From Berberis thunbergii (Eukaryota > Streptophyta > Magnoliopsida > Ranunculales > Berberidaceae): a stretch of DNA of 64,000 nucleotides. Every line of letters starts with the position of its first letter. Within the stretch, counting starts at the first letter, position 1. A model generated the notes under the pieces. The model saw nothing but the letters and a program-made list of their open reading frames with translations. It did no database searches and was not told the DNA's origin. This document shows, piece after piece, positions 47,390 to 58,976 of the stretch. A program made the translations under genes and the position numbers. The stretch covers positions 124,001-188,000 of the forward strand of contig QNQO01000456.1 in assembly GCA_003290165.1 (NCBI GenBank). Reading direction: 5' to 3'.

Positions 47390-47605
47390 TATCTGCATAT
47401 TATAATCACAAACTCATTCAAAACCACAAGCTTGATGAAATCAACTACTATCTTCTGGTTCTCAAGATCAAACTTGATGGTGTCATTTGCCCTGATGAGT
47501 GGGTCAGGATAGCTGATGGTGCGACTATCATAGGTATTCAGGTATGGAATACCTTTTTGGCCAACTGCATAGACCTAACCTTGCAGAGCTTGAACTTGGA
47601 CTCCT
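47390..47605 (-). pseudogene. RPS4: Captured 40S ribosomal protein eS4 (RPS4) fragment inside the hAT element
   Basis: The minus strand encodes [34 protein letters not shown] and [19 protein letters not shown] in one frame. Just upstream (shifted) it gives [16 protein letters not shown]. This matches the central region of eukaryotic small-subunit protein eS4 ([27 protein letters not shown]...YPDPLIKANDTIKLDLE...KI.DFIKFD). No intron interrupts it. It covers roughly 70 of about 260 residues, contains a frameshift, and runs antisense to the transposase. It is a gene fragment carried by the transposon, not a working gene. Confidence 0.9.
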
Positions 47606-48753
47606 CAATTCATCGGGAACAACATCATTTTCGCGATGGCATTGATCTAAATTTATGTTAGAACTGTTATTCATTCTCTTGTAATAGGCTTTTGCTTTCA
47701 TAATGAGATCAAGAGGTTCAACTTTGTGAGTAAAATAGGGGATTGGTATTTGCATGGTTTCCCCATACATTTTGCTTCACCATTTCATCGATGTTTTTTT
47801 ATCCTTTTCGTGACTCTGCTATTGAACATGATTTTGCAGTCATACTTAGTTTTTTAGTATTCGCCCAATCTTCAACTTGTATAAGTGAATCACATACTAT
47901 ATTAATTCAGTCACTACATCATTCATAGCCTGATTAAAAGAAAAAAGTTCAATTAATTAACTAAACCAATAAATAAATACATTACATGTTAGATACAATG
48001 ATAAACTAAACTAAATATAATAAACATTAATGGGTTGCCTTTATGTCTTATCAAATCACTGGAAAACATAACAATAAGATTGATTATGGGCATATCTGTA
48101 GGAAAAAATATTGCTTTTGGTGTCCCATTTATATCATGTGGTCTCTTGGACCATACTACAGTGGGACTGAAATTATGAAATGGACAAATTCTAGAGTCGT
48201 TTTTTTGTTGTATTTCGCTATGTGCGTCAACTGTTAGTTCTAGAGTGCATAGTGACAGAAGGTTTTGGCCTTCTAATTTCATGAAATACTAAATTATGGT
48301 TCCTCATGTTAATGTTGTATACTTCCTATGTATTTACACACTTTTCTTGTTAATCTCATTACATTTTAGCTTAGTTAATGCTACTTCTTAATGAAGTTAT
48401 AATTGTGAGTGCTATCTGTTATATCAATGCCTTACATTAGAGTATTTGACATCTCATTACATTAGGAAGAATCTGACATGTATATATTTCTACAATATAT
48501 ATATATATACTTCTTAGCATACTTTTATATTGCTCGAGTTGATCACGTTTTTATTGAGGAACTAATAGTTTTTTTTTATCTTGCAGAGTGGACTCCTCAT
48601 TGGCTCCGCCGATCTTCAATGTCCATACAGAAAACCACCTAGTCTCTAGAACTTAGTGTACAAGGTTAGTGTTTAGAATTTTATGATTTAATGTTGTATG
48701 CAGAAAGTAAATGAAATACACCATTTAATCTCTTTTTTTTTGTTTTTTGCTAG

Positions 48754-50950
48754 ATGGCTTCTACAAACGATCGTCCAAATGAAGAAAATACAAATTATCC
48801 CAAGCCTGCCACCGAAGCAACTAAGGATGACCCACTCCCATCCATTGAATGTAAAAACGGAAATCTTTACTTGTTTGGGATCATTTTACATTAGTACCTG
48901 GTTGTCCAAAAGGCAATCCTAGGGCTGCATGTAAGCACTATGGAAAGAAGTATGCATGTGCTTCTAAAAATGGAACTAGTAACTTGTTAGGCCACATACA
49001 AACAGAGGGAAAGTGTAAGAAATGCCCCTACAAGAAAGAAGACCCCAAGCAAAATATCTTAGCAAAAATGACTTCAAATGTGCTTGTGCCCGTTAGTTTC
49101 AGCCAGGAAGTTTGTAAAAAAGCACTTGCTAGAATGGTGATAGCTTATGAGTTGCCTTTTAGGCATGTAGAGGATGAGGGGTTTAAGTATTATAGTAATG
49201 TTTTATAGCCAAGGTTCAAAATACCTTCTCGTATTATAGTTGCTAAGGATTGTCTACAAATTTTTCTTGAAGAAAAAAAGAAGTTGAAAAGTGTTTTGAA
49301 AGGCAGGAGAGTTTGCATGACCACAAATACTTGGACTTCTATCCAAAATCTAAATTACATGTGCATCACAGTTCACTTTATTGATAATGATTGGGTACTA
49401 CAGAAAAGAATCATAAGTTTTTCTCTAGTACCTAATCATAAAGGTGAGACTATTGGAAAGATGATGGAGAAGTGCATGATAGAATGGGGTGTAGATAGTG
49501 TTTTCACACTAACACTTGATAATGCTAGTTTGAACATTGGTGTCGTTGACTATTTGAAAAGAAAGACTAAGCATTGGAAAGGGACCATTTTAGGACATGA
49601 ACACTTACACATGAGATGTTGTGCACATATTTTAAATCTTATTGTTTGTGATGGTTTGAAATACTTGCATGATTCGATTATTAAAGTGCGCAATGCAGTG
49701 AGGTATGTAAGATCATCTCCCTCTAGGTTGGCTACATTCAAAAAATGTGTCGAAAATGAAAAGATTGCATGTAAGAGTTTATTGTGCCTAGACGTGCCAA
49801 CTAGATGGAATTCAACTTATATGATGTTAGATGCAGCAGAGAAGTTTCAAAAGGCATTTGAGCTTTAGAGGATGAAGACATGCATTACACTCCTTACTTT
49901 GGAGAGGAGGAAACAGGAGGAAGAAACTTGGGACCACCAACTGATTGTGATTGGAATGATGTAAGATTGTTTGTGAAGTTTTGAAGGTATTTTATAATGC
50001 AACATTGAGGCTTTCAGGATCTTTATATGCGATCTAATCTTTTTTTAATCAGTTTTTTCTTATCCAGAGCAAATTAGCTCAATTTGCACGTAATGATGAT
50101 GAATGCCTACAAGAGATGGCAAAGAAAATGAAACCAAAACATGACAAATATTGGAATGTTGATAAGATAAACATTTTGTTACATGTTGTTGTGGTTCTTG
50201 ATCCTAGGTACAAGATGAATTTTCTTGTATTTTACTTTGAAAAGATGTATGATGATTGTGTGGCAAAGAACTTAAAGGACATGGTCCATGGTGCTTTGAC
50301 TTGTTTGTTTGAGTAGTATGTTAAACATTACTCGACTTCCACTTCTCAATCACAAGATATTAACACTGGATCAAAAGATATGGAAATGATGATGGAGAAA
50401 GTGATAGTGTGATGTTGCCTTTTCAATATCAAAAGCATATGGATGAGAAAGATAGGTCGACGAACAAATCAGAGCTTGAAAAGTATTTGAGAGAAAATGT
50501 TGAAGCTTCTTGTGATATGTTTGATGTCTTGAATTGGTGGAAGAACAACTTAGCTAGGTATCAAATCCTTTCCGTCGTGGCAAAAGATGTCTTGGCAATT
50601 CTTGTATCTTCAGTTGCTTCCGAGTCTGCCTTTAGCACGAGGGGTCGTGTACTTGATCCATTCTGTAGTTCTTTGTCTCCTAGCACCGTTGAAGCCCTTA
50701 TTTGTGCCCAAGATCGGCTTCGTTTTCCATCAGTCTCAATCAATATTCGTGAGTTAATGGATGAGTTGGAAGCATATGATAGTATCGATGCAGGTAATAT
50801 TCACACTAAAATATTTACTTCATCATTTTTTTTGTTATACATATTTGAATTTGTTTTTGTCATTTATATTGATATTTTTTTGCTTTGGTTTGTTTAGAGG
50901 TGTTTGGATCGGTTCCACTGTCAGATAATATTAACAACGTGAAGGAGTGA
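48754..50950 (+). pseudogene. hAT transposase, degenerate
   Basis: Starts MASTNDRPNEENTNYPKPA at 48754. A frame change near 48855 leads into a BED zinc finger (VWDHFTLVPGC, CKHYGKKYAC, LLGHIQTEGKC; about 48870-49020). The catalytic region follows with LTLDNASLN near 49512, RCCAHILNLIVCDGL (about 49615-49660) and LDVPTRWNSTYMML (about 49790-49833). The C-terminal dimerisation domain (about 50530-50735) has ILSVVAKDVLAILVSSVASE and SAFSTRGRVL. A small intron 50794-50897 joins to a last exon ending VPLSDNINNVKE. In-frame stops at 49206 and 49866 and frameshifts near 49900-50100 and 50320-50410 make it inactive as it stands. Confidence 0.92.
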
Positions 50951-52006
50951 TTATATCTATGGGTATTTTGGGTAAGGATTCTTTGTCCTTTTTATTTTAA
51001 TTTTCACTTTATTATTATCAATTTTTTACCAAGTGATTGGGCTTCTAATGCAGGTTTTTGGACTTTTGTTGAAGATAACAATTGGATATATACATTGCTT
51101 CTGTTAACTTCCCATTTCTGCCCATTATGAGATTACGGTTGGCTTGTGAAATCTCATTGGATCAATCTAATGCTCCTATTTTACATTGTCTCTACTTTGC
51201 TTTGAATTTGAATTTAAATTTGATGAGATACATGGCTTTTGAATGATATTTTGATGGGATACATGACTTATGAATTTGAATTTGTTGGAATACATGGCTT
51301 CTGAGTGTTATTTTGATGGGATACATGACTTCTTTGATGGGATACATAGCTTCGATTGCATAACATGGATGATTGGATAACACATTGTCTTTTAGTTACA
51401 TGTTACTTGCAGTTAGTTGAAATGACTCTTTCTTGTAAGTTGAGTTAGACATGAATTGGCATGTGAGCTATTGTATTCCCGTTGTAACATAATCTTTTGA
51501 TTTATATTACAATTGTGCAAACATACTCAAACAATAGGAAAACATTTACACATACCAAGGAGGAGAATAATACATCCCATCACGTGGTCAGTTCGGTTTT
51601 ATTAATATTTTAGCGGTTTGGTTTCGGTTCGGTTTACATAAATTAATAGGCGGTTCGTTTCGGTTTGGTTTTACATAAAGTCGATTCGGTTTTGGTTGGG
51701 AAAAAACAAAACTAATACTAGTCGGTTCGGTTTCAGCCCTACATTGATTAGCCTACTAGACTAAAGGGTTTACACAACTTCTATTGGAAAAATATATTCA
51801 TAATTTGGCTAACTTATGGGGATATTGATATAACCTTTTAGAATGTACTATTTATCACCTTTCAAACATCATTTCAATTATCCTTTAGAGGACTACAATG
51901 TCATCTTGGAGCACAAAACAAATAAATAAAAAATAAAAAAGTAGATAAAGTCAACATAGAATAAATTGCAAAATGAAAAATTCAACAATTTTTAATGTAC
52001 AGGCAG

Positions 52007-52395
52007 TGTAACACCCTATGTGGGCGGGCTATGAGACTGACAGCTCCGTGTGTGGGTGGACTCAGAAGCTGGCAGGTTACCATGTGTGGGCGGGCTTAGA
52101 GGCTGGCAGACTACTAGGGGGTTATAGTCCCACATCGCCTGAGTAAGGGAAGGATATGTGCTATATATGTACGAGTTTGGATCCACATGACACAACGCAT
52201 TTTAAAGCCGTGTGGGTAGTTAGGTTGGGTCCAGAGCGAACAATATTGTTTCACATGGATCAGGTCGTGACAGAATGGTATCAGAGCCTGACCCAGCCGG
52301 AAGTGTGCCAACGAGGACGTTGGGCCCCTAAGGGGGTGGATTGTAACACCCTATGTGGGTGGGCTCTAAGGCTGACGGGCTACCATGTACAGTAA
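52007..52395 (+). mobile_element. TRIM retrotransposon (terminal repeat in miniature)
   Basis: The 5' LTR 52007-52272 starts TGTAACACCCTATG and ends CGTGACA. After three bases comes the primer-binding site TGGTATCAGAGCC (tRNA-Met type) at 52276. The 69-bp interior ends in the purine-rich AAGGGGGTGGAT, and a second LTR begins at 52342 (TGTAACACCCTATG) but stops after about 54 bp. The LTR has three ~33-bp imperfect tandem repeats (TGTGGGCGGGCT core) and the common plant motif AGTCCCACATCG. No coding capacity, as expected for TRIMs. Confidence 0.85.
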
Positions 52396-52499
52396 GAATA
52401 TTATAAAAAATTTGATATATTTGGAATTTCTAGATAGTCTCCAACATATTTATTACAATCTTATTGCCAACATATAATGTGTCAAACATGATTACCAAA

Positions 52500-53227
52500 A
52501 ACAATCCAAAATAAATCACAGAAGAGTTTGGTTCTATTTGTAAACCTGATAAAACCTCCAACTCACTTATTAGTGTTTAATTGCTTCAAAAATTACTCCA
52601 AGTTCCAAGGGAAACTATGGAAAATATACCTCATTAGAGTTTATTTGTAAACCTGATAAAACTTCATCCAAATATGGCAACTAGCAATATTACCAAATGT
52701 ACCTCAATGGCCTTTTATTTCAGGTTCTTTTTTTTCGAATGCAAAATTTCACAACACCTTAACTCCCTAACATTTCTCTACATTTGGAAAGAACTGAAGT
52801 TGAAGAGCAACAAAGGAAGAAAATGTTTATTGTTTTAGAGTTATAAAAGGAATTTTGGATTGGATGGGGCTATAAAAATGGGTGGTGTGAGCCACTGAAG
52901 CACTGAAAACGTGAACACACACCACACAACCTTCTTTGAATTTGAGAGGAAAAAAAAAAGGATAACAAATGAGTAAAAAAAAAGTTTAGATAGAAAGAAA
53001 AGGAGAGATGATTCAGTCTCTAAGATGAACAAATTTGGGACTACTTGTACCTCCCTCAATATTTGCTAATAGCTTGATTGGTGATTGTTTCCTTCTTTTC
53101 CTCATCAAATCTAAAAATAAGGGATTTGAGTTTCCATCTTTCTTCCCTTGTTTTCATTAGATTTGGTTGTTCTTAATGTTCATCCTTTTTTGTTTACATT
53201 TAACGTGGAAAGTTCTATGTTTCCTTC
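52500..53227 (+). promoter_or_regulatory. Detached promoter/leader of SPEAR pseudogene copy 3
   Basis: Paralogous to 20700-21580. TATA box CTATAAAAATG at 52870-52880 with GGATTGGAT upstream, then the ACACCACACA...CTTCT leader. The gypsy insertion at 53228 separates it from its coding region by 5.5 kb. Confidence 0.75.
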
Positions 53228-53656
53228 TGTCATGATCTTACCCAAAAATTTGGGGAAAAAGGAAGCTGAAAAAATGGCGGGAGAACTAGCGCCTTTTCTG
53301 CTGATTTCGAAATTCAAATCAGGGGTAACTTAGCCATTAAGTAAATTCTGTTAGTTGAGTTGCCAGGATCAGGACACTTGTCACACATCCACTAGGTAAC
53401 ATTTGAAAATTAGTTTTCACTGTAGCTATAAAATAGGGAGAGTAACAAAGATCAATATCAACTTGTAGAAGGAGAAAAGAAAGTTTTAGTGGTTAGAAAA
53501 CCACTAAGGAACTTGTAATTTAGTCCATTTGAATGTCAATTTTGATTCTTCTTCCATTTTCTCTGTAAACTTGAGGTCAGATCCTTGAGATCCTGACACT
53601 TGGTATCAGAGCCTAGACAAACCCTAGGTCTATCTTGAATCCTACCTGCAATCACA

Positions 53657-54600
53657 ATGGAGACAAGGGCTAAGGAACTTGATGCCTTCATGAAAGAGAC
53701 TAAGAAAAACATCACAGAGCACACTGGACAAATAGATCTAGTGAAGGGTGAGTTGAGGAAGATCTCACAGACACAAGATCAGATGGAGAAGAGAAATGAA
53801 GCTTGGTTTGAGCAACTCCTGCTCTTACTACAGAACTCACCTGGTACTCAGTCTGGAGAGCAACAAGGTGCTGGAAACTTGGCAAGCACCAGCAGATTTG
53901 CCATCTCTCAACCTACTGGAGGGATTGATCCACTTGCACACCCAGATCCAACAATCATTCCACACTTCCAAAGTCATTGGGAGAGTCAAGGTAACTACTC
54001 TAGACTCCCTAAGTTAGATTTTCCACAGTTTGATGGAATTAATCCAAGGCCATGGATCAAGAAAAGTGAGAGATACTTCAATTTTTATCAAATCCTGGAT
54101 GAGAACAAAGTTGACTATAGCTTCTATTCACCTGTCTGGAAAGGTTGATCAATGGTCTCTAGACTACCAAATAGGCAAACAAATGATCCAATGGGAAGTT
54201 TTCACCCATGATGTGTGTGAGAGATTTGAAGAATCAGTTATGGACAACTATTTTGATGCATTTAATAAGTTGAATCAGGATTTCACAGTCAGTGACTATT
54301 ATGACAAATATGAAGAGCTCAAGTCCTTAATGCTCTCCCACAACCACCACCTGACTGAACACTACTTTGTACTTAGATTCCTAAGTGGCATGAAGCCTGA
54401 ATTAAAGGCAATGGTTCAGATGTTGAAACATGCCACAGTTGCCCAAGCTTTCTCACTGACAAGACTATATGAGTCCTCCCTGTCAAAACAAGTACATTCC
54501 AAAGGAACCACACACCCTACCATAACACTAGATATTATACCTACACCATCACCAGTCACAACCCCAGACATAGGCCTCATATAACACCACCACAAACTAC
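53657..54600 (+). pseudogene. gypsy gag remnant
   Basis: Starts METRAKELDAFMKETKKN 58 bases after the LTR. The coiled-coil-like N-terminus leads to the retrotransposon gag domain (LDFPQFDGINPRPWI near 54015; VCERFEESVMDNYFDAFNKL near 54210; HYFVLRFLSGMKPELKAMV near 54360). A frame change near 54110-54150 and a stop near 54582 break it. Confidence 0.85.
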
Positions 54601-54619
54601 ATCCCATCCCACCACTTCC

Positions 54620-55160
54620 AATATGGCCAGGCCTTCATATAACCTCAACACCACCACTACCAGGTTTGCTTCTACCAATCCTCCAATAAAAAGACTCACA
54701 CCACTTCAAATGAAAGCCGGGAGAGATAAGGGGCTTTGTTACAATTGTGATGAACAATACAAGTATGGACACATGCAAAAATCAACATTTATATATGTTG
54801 GTACCTTATCAGAAGCTTATTGAGCCAGAAGATGAAACTAACCCTGAAGAATGTGAAATTTTGATTCAGGAAATTCCCACTGACATGGAAGTCTCCTTAC
54901 ATGCCATTCATGGCAGTATTGCTACCAATACCCTGCTATTGAAAGGCTATTTGAAGAAAAAGTCCATCTCTATTCTTATAGACATTGGTAGCACCCATTC
55001 TTTCATAGATCCCAAGGTAATCCAACATACCAAATGACCTACAACATTGACACCCCAAATGATAGTAAAGGTGGCCAATGGAGAACAACTCATCAATTAT
55101 GCCATTTGCTCTAAATTACAGTGGACAATCCAGGGAATTCCTTTTGAATGAAGTGTAAGG
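54620..55160 (+). pseudogene. gypsy zinc knuckle and aspartic protease remnant
   Basis: The CCHC knuckle begins LCYNCDEQYKYGHM at about 54734, and its final Cys is in a different frame because of a shift near 54775. The protease active site reads DIGSTHSF (54981-55004) where the family has D(S/T)G, so a residue next to the catalytic Asp is altered. Stops follow at about 55036 and 55149. Confidence 0.8.
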
Positions 55161-56268
55161 TTGCTACCACTTGGTGGTTATGACATGGTACTGGTAGGAG
55201 ATTGGCTGAGGGAGTTTGGTGACATCACTTTAAACCTACAAAAACTACAGATGACAGTGAATGTACATGGAAAGACAGTTACTCTTCAAGGGATCTCTAA
55301 TACAGGAACCCTATGTATGACGAATTCCAAAGGAATAAGTAAGTTCCTGAAAAATCACACTCCCAGTTTCCTAGGGCGACTATTTTCCTTAGACACTCCT
55401 ACATTACCTACAACACCCAACCCTCTCATACAACCAATAATACATGCTTTCTCTGATGTTTTTCAAACACCTAAAACATTACCACCGCCAAGACACTTAG
55501 ACCACAAAATTCCCTTAAAGACTGACTCCTATTGCCTTGCCCAAAATCCATACAAAGCGGCCTACCTACAAAAAGGTGTTATTGAACAACTTGTCACAGA
55601 AATGCTGAAAACAAGTATTATTCAGCACTCCCACAACCCATTTGTTGCTCCCATACTACTAGTTAAGAATAATGATGGATCTTGGAGGTTCTGTGTAGAT
55701 TATAGGAGGTTGAATGATATTATCATAAAAGACAAATTTCCAATGCCTCTTGTTGATGAGCTCCTAGATGAACTCCATGGAGCAAAATTCTTTTTCTAAA
55801 CTAGACTTGAGATCAGGATACCACCAAATTCTAGTACATCCCATTGACATACACAAGACTGCTTTCAAGACCCATCATGGGCATTTTGAATTCAAAGTCA
55901 TGCCTTTTGGACTCACTAATGATCCAGCTACCTTCCAGGTACTAATGAAGGTACTAATGAACCATGTTTTCTCTCCCTATCTCAGAAAATTTGTCCTAGT
56001 TTTTATGGATGACATTCTAGTTTATAGTCCAACAGTGGAGTTACACCTTGAACACCTACACATTGTGTTGACCACCCTAAGACAACACTCTTTGTTTATG
56101 AAACTATCCAAATGCTCATTCCTACAACAAAAAATAGAATACCTAGGACACATCATAGGCCTTATTGGAGTAGAGGTTGACCCTTCAAAAATAGAAGCCA
56201 TGACCTCTTGGCCTACCCCAACCAATATCAAACAACTCATGGGCTTCCTAGGTCTTACTGGCTATTAG
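55161..56268 (+). pseudogene. gypsy reverse transcriptase remnant
   Basis: The upstream frame (55161-55799) has FVAPILLVKNNDGSWRFCVD and ends just after the palm start. The next frame (55768-56268) has [20 protein letters not shown] and the catalytic FMDDILVYS at about 56002. One frame shift near 55790 separates them. All recognisable RT blocks are present in order. Confidence 0.9.
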
Positions 56269-56770
56269 AGGAAATTCATCCAAAACTATGGTATCATTGC
56301 TCAACCTCTGACTAATTTACTAAAAAAGAACTCCTTCCATTGGACCTTACAAACTATAAATGCATTCCAACAACTCAAAGAAGCCACGTGTAAGGCTCAT
56401 GTTCTTGCTTTGCCTAATTTCAACAACCCATTCACACTAGAGACAGATGCTAGTTCAAAAGGAGTGGGAGCAGTGTTGTCCCAATAAGGTAGACCTATTG
56501 CTTACTTTAGCAAAGCCTTAGGACAAAAAAACCAAACCCTATCCACCTATGAGAATGAGTTATTAGCCATAGTCATGGTCGTTCACAAGTGGAGATCCCA
56601 CCTCCTTAGGTCAAAATTCTACATCTACACTGACCATCAGAGTATAAAATATTTTCTTTTCACAGAAGGTTACCACTATGTTGCAACAAAGATGACTCTC
56701 AAAATTATTGGGATTTGACTATGAAATCTTCTACAAAAAGGGAGTGGAAAACAATGCCGCATACTCATTG
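56269..56770 (+). pseudogene. gypsy RNase H remnant
   Basis: After a stop at 56266, the frame reads KNSFHWTLQTINAFQQLKEA, TLETDASSKGVGAVLSQ (56432-56484, with a stop right after at 56485-56487), LSTYENELLAIVMVV and YTDHQSIKYF. These are the D, E and D blocks of gypsy RNase H. Confidence 0.85.
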
Positions 56771-57835
56771 TCTAGGTGCATGGACAACACTAGTGACTTA
56801 CTGGTTCCATCCTCAACAGGGCCTATCAGTGATCCTTCTTCAATAGAAACTACACTTCAGGGGACACTGATGACTACATCTACAATCACCCCCCCCCCCC
56901 AATGGCTCCAAGAGGTACTCAATAGTTACAATGGGGATGAAGAGATCCAAGCTCTCATACAGAAGCTCTATATAGACAAAGAAGCTTGCCCCCGCCCCCC
57001 CTACTCCTTACATCAAGGTATACTCAGGTGGAAGCGCCTAATCTATGTAGGCAACCATGGAACACTAAGAATTCTCATCCTAAAAAAATTCCACCACTCG
57101 GCAATGGGTGGACACTCAAGAGTTTCAGCCACTTTTGAAAGAGTTAAGCAGTACTTCTATTGGCCCAAAATGAAAGAACACATCATCTCCCTCATTGTTG
57201 ATTGTGATACATGTCAAAGAAACAAGGGAAACCATAGCTTGTATGGGGGTCTACTACAACCTCTTCCAATACCAGAACATGCATGACAACACATTGCCAT
57301 GGACTTCATTGAAGGACTCCTCTCTTCTACTGGGTTTACAGTCATCTTAAAGTAGTGGATCGGCTAAAAAAATACTCTCATTTCATTCCTCTCTCCCACC
57401 CTTACACAGCCTCTCAAGTTGCTGATGTTTTCCTCAAGAATGTGTATAAATTTCATGGGTTGCCTATCATTTATTATCTCAGACAGAGACAAGATATTTA
57501 TCAGTGCATTTTCGAGAGATTTACTCACAGGGCTAAGAACTCAACTCAACCTCAGCACTTCCTATCACCCCCAAACCGATGGCCAAACTGAGAGGACAAA
57601 TGCATGCCTTGAGACCTACTTAAGGTGTATGACAGGGGATGCTCCATCCCAATGGGCTAAGTGGCTTTACCTAGCCAAGTTCTGGTTCAACTCAACCTTC
57701 CATTCCAGCCTGAAAAATGACCCCCTTCAAGGCACTATATGGATACAACCCTCCCTGTTTGGCTCTACCACCTATGTCGCACCTCTCAATGAAGGATGTA
57801 CAATTGTATTTGAAAGAAAGGGACCACATGCTTAA
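56771..57835 (+). pseudogene. gypsy integrase remnant
   Basis: The HHCC zinc-binding region (HHSAMGGHSRV ... CDTCQ, about 57090-57220) precedes the DDE core: AMDFIEGLL near 57297, ISDRDKIF near 57474 and TSYHPQTDGQTERTN near 57558. A stop near 57284, another near 57354 and a frame change near 57470 interrupt it. A poly(C) run near 56890 lies just upstream. Confidence 0.85.
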
Positions 57836-58336
57836 CATAATTAAAGAGAAATTGGCAAGAGCACAGGAACGAATGAAACACTTTGCAGATAAAAAATGCA
57901 GTGACAAACAATTTGAAGTGAGTGACTGGGTGTACCTTCGATTGCAACCCTATAAGCAGACATTGGTCAACTTGTGCAAGAACATGAAGCTAGCAGCCCG
58001 ATTTTATGGCCATTTCCAAGTCCTTGAAAAGATAAGCCCTATTGCATATACAAGTTGGAGCTCCCACCAAGGTCGCGAATCCACCCGATTTTTCACGTGT
58101 CCCAGTTGAAAAAGAAGTTTGGTACGATCGTGATTCCCGCTCCTCTACTTCATTTAGTGGACTACCATGGCAATTTTCGAACAGAGCTAGAGAAGATCTT
58201 GGCTAGGCGACTGGTTCCTCACCATAACCGCGCGGTCACACAACTCCTTGTCCAGTGGACCAACTCGACTGCAAACGAGGCGACGTGGGAAGATCTTGCT
58301 CACATTAAAGCCATGTTTCCCTCCTTTCATCCTTGA
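57836..58336 (+). pseudogene. gypsy C-terminal region with chromodomain
   Basis: DWVYLRLQPYKQTLV near 57925 is the GPF-like region downstream of integrase. HPIFHVSQLKKKFG near 58085 leads to a chromodomain-like end (VTQLLVQWTNSTANEATWED, about 58235-58295). The last frame stops at 58334-58336, just before the purine tract. Confidence 0.8.
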
Positions 58337-58976
58337 GGACAAGGAAAAAACATATGGAGTGGGTATTGTCATGATCTTACCCGAAATTTTGGGGAAAAAG
58401 GAAGCTGAAAAAATGGCGGGAGAACTGGCGCCTTTTCTGCTGCTTTTGAAATTCAAATCAGGGGTAACTTAGGCATTAAGTAAATTATGTTAGTTGAGTT
58501 GTCAGGATCAGGACACTTGTCACGCATCCACTAAGTAACATTTGAAAATCAGTAAAAGAGGGAGAGTAACAGAGATCAATCTCAACTTGTAGAAAGAGAA
58601 AAGAGAGCTTTAGAAACTTGTAATTCAGTCCATTTGAATATCAATTTCGATTCCTCTTCCATATTCTCTGTAAACTTGAGGCCATTTTCTCTGTAAACTT
58701 GAGGTCAGATCCTTGAGATCCTGACACCTTCATTTTTGAAATTTCAAAATTGGGTTTCTCTCATTTTTTGGGCTTTTATCCAATCTTAGTTCTTCCTCTT
58801 TGCTTTGGAGATTTTAGACTTGGGGTTTCCTTGATTTTTGTGTAATTTTAATTCTTTGTTTTTGGGTTTTATCGGTTCTGTTTTGCATAGTTTAGACAAC
58901 AGAGGCATCTCTGGGTTCTTTGTTTTTGACTTTTCTATTTCAGGGTTTGCATGATCTAGACAATCAGAGAAGAAAA

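Larger units (their letters stand above)
46900..51741 (+). mobile_element. hAT-superfamily DNA transposon, 4842 bp
   Basis: The ends are inverted (TAGGGTTGAA left; complement of right end TAGGGCTGAA) and flanked by a perfect 8-bp duplication CATTGATT (46892-46899 and 51742-51749). Both length and end sequence are hAT hallmarks. CGGTTCGGTTT-type motifs cluster within about 150 bp of each end and probably bind transposase. Inside are an antisense eS4 fragment (47390-47605) and a decayed transposase gene (48754-50950). Array copy 1 shows the empty site TTATTGATTAGCATACTAG at about 18914. Confidence 0.93.
53228..58726 (+). mobile_element. Ty3/gypsy chromovirus-type LTR retrotransposon, 5499 bp, decayed
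   Basis: The LTRs are 53228-53598 (371 bp) and 58367-58726 (360 bp), both TGTCATGATC...CTGACA. The host duplication CCTTC is at 53223-53227 and 58727-58731. A primer-binding site TGGTATCAGAGCC (tRNA-Met) lies at 53601, and a purine tract (GAGGACAAGG...GGAGTGGGTA) precedes the 3' LTR. Gene order gag, protease, reverse transcriptase, RNase H, integrase, chromodomain defines gypsy chromoviruses. Short length and short LTRs suggest the Reina-like branch (inference). By eye the LTRs differ at about twenty bases plus indels, so the insertion is not recent. Confidence 0.95.

Noticed and set aside
47335..47661. Plus-strand 108-codon open frame as a second hAT protein
   Set aside because: It is antisense to a clear eS4 coding match and has no similarity of its own.
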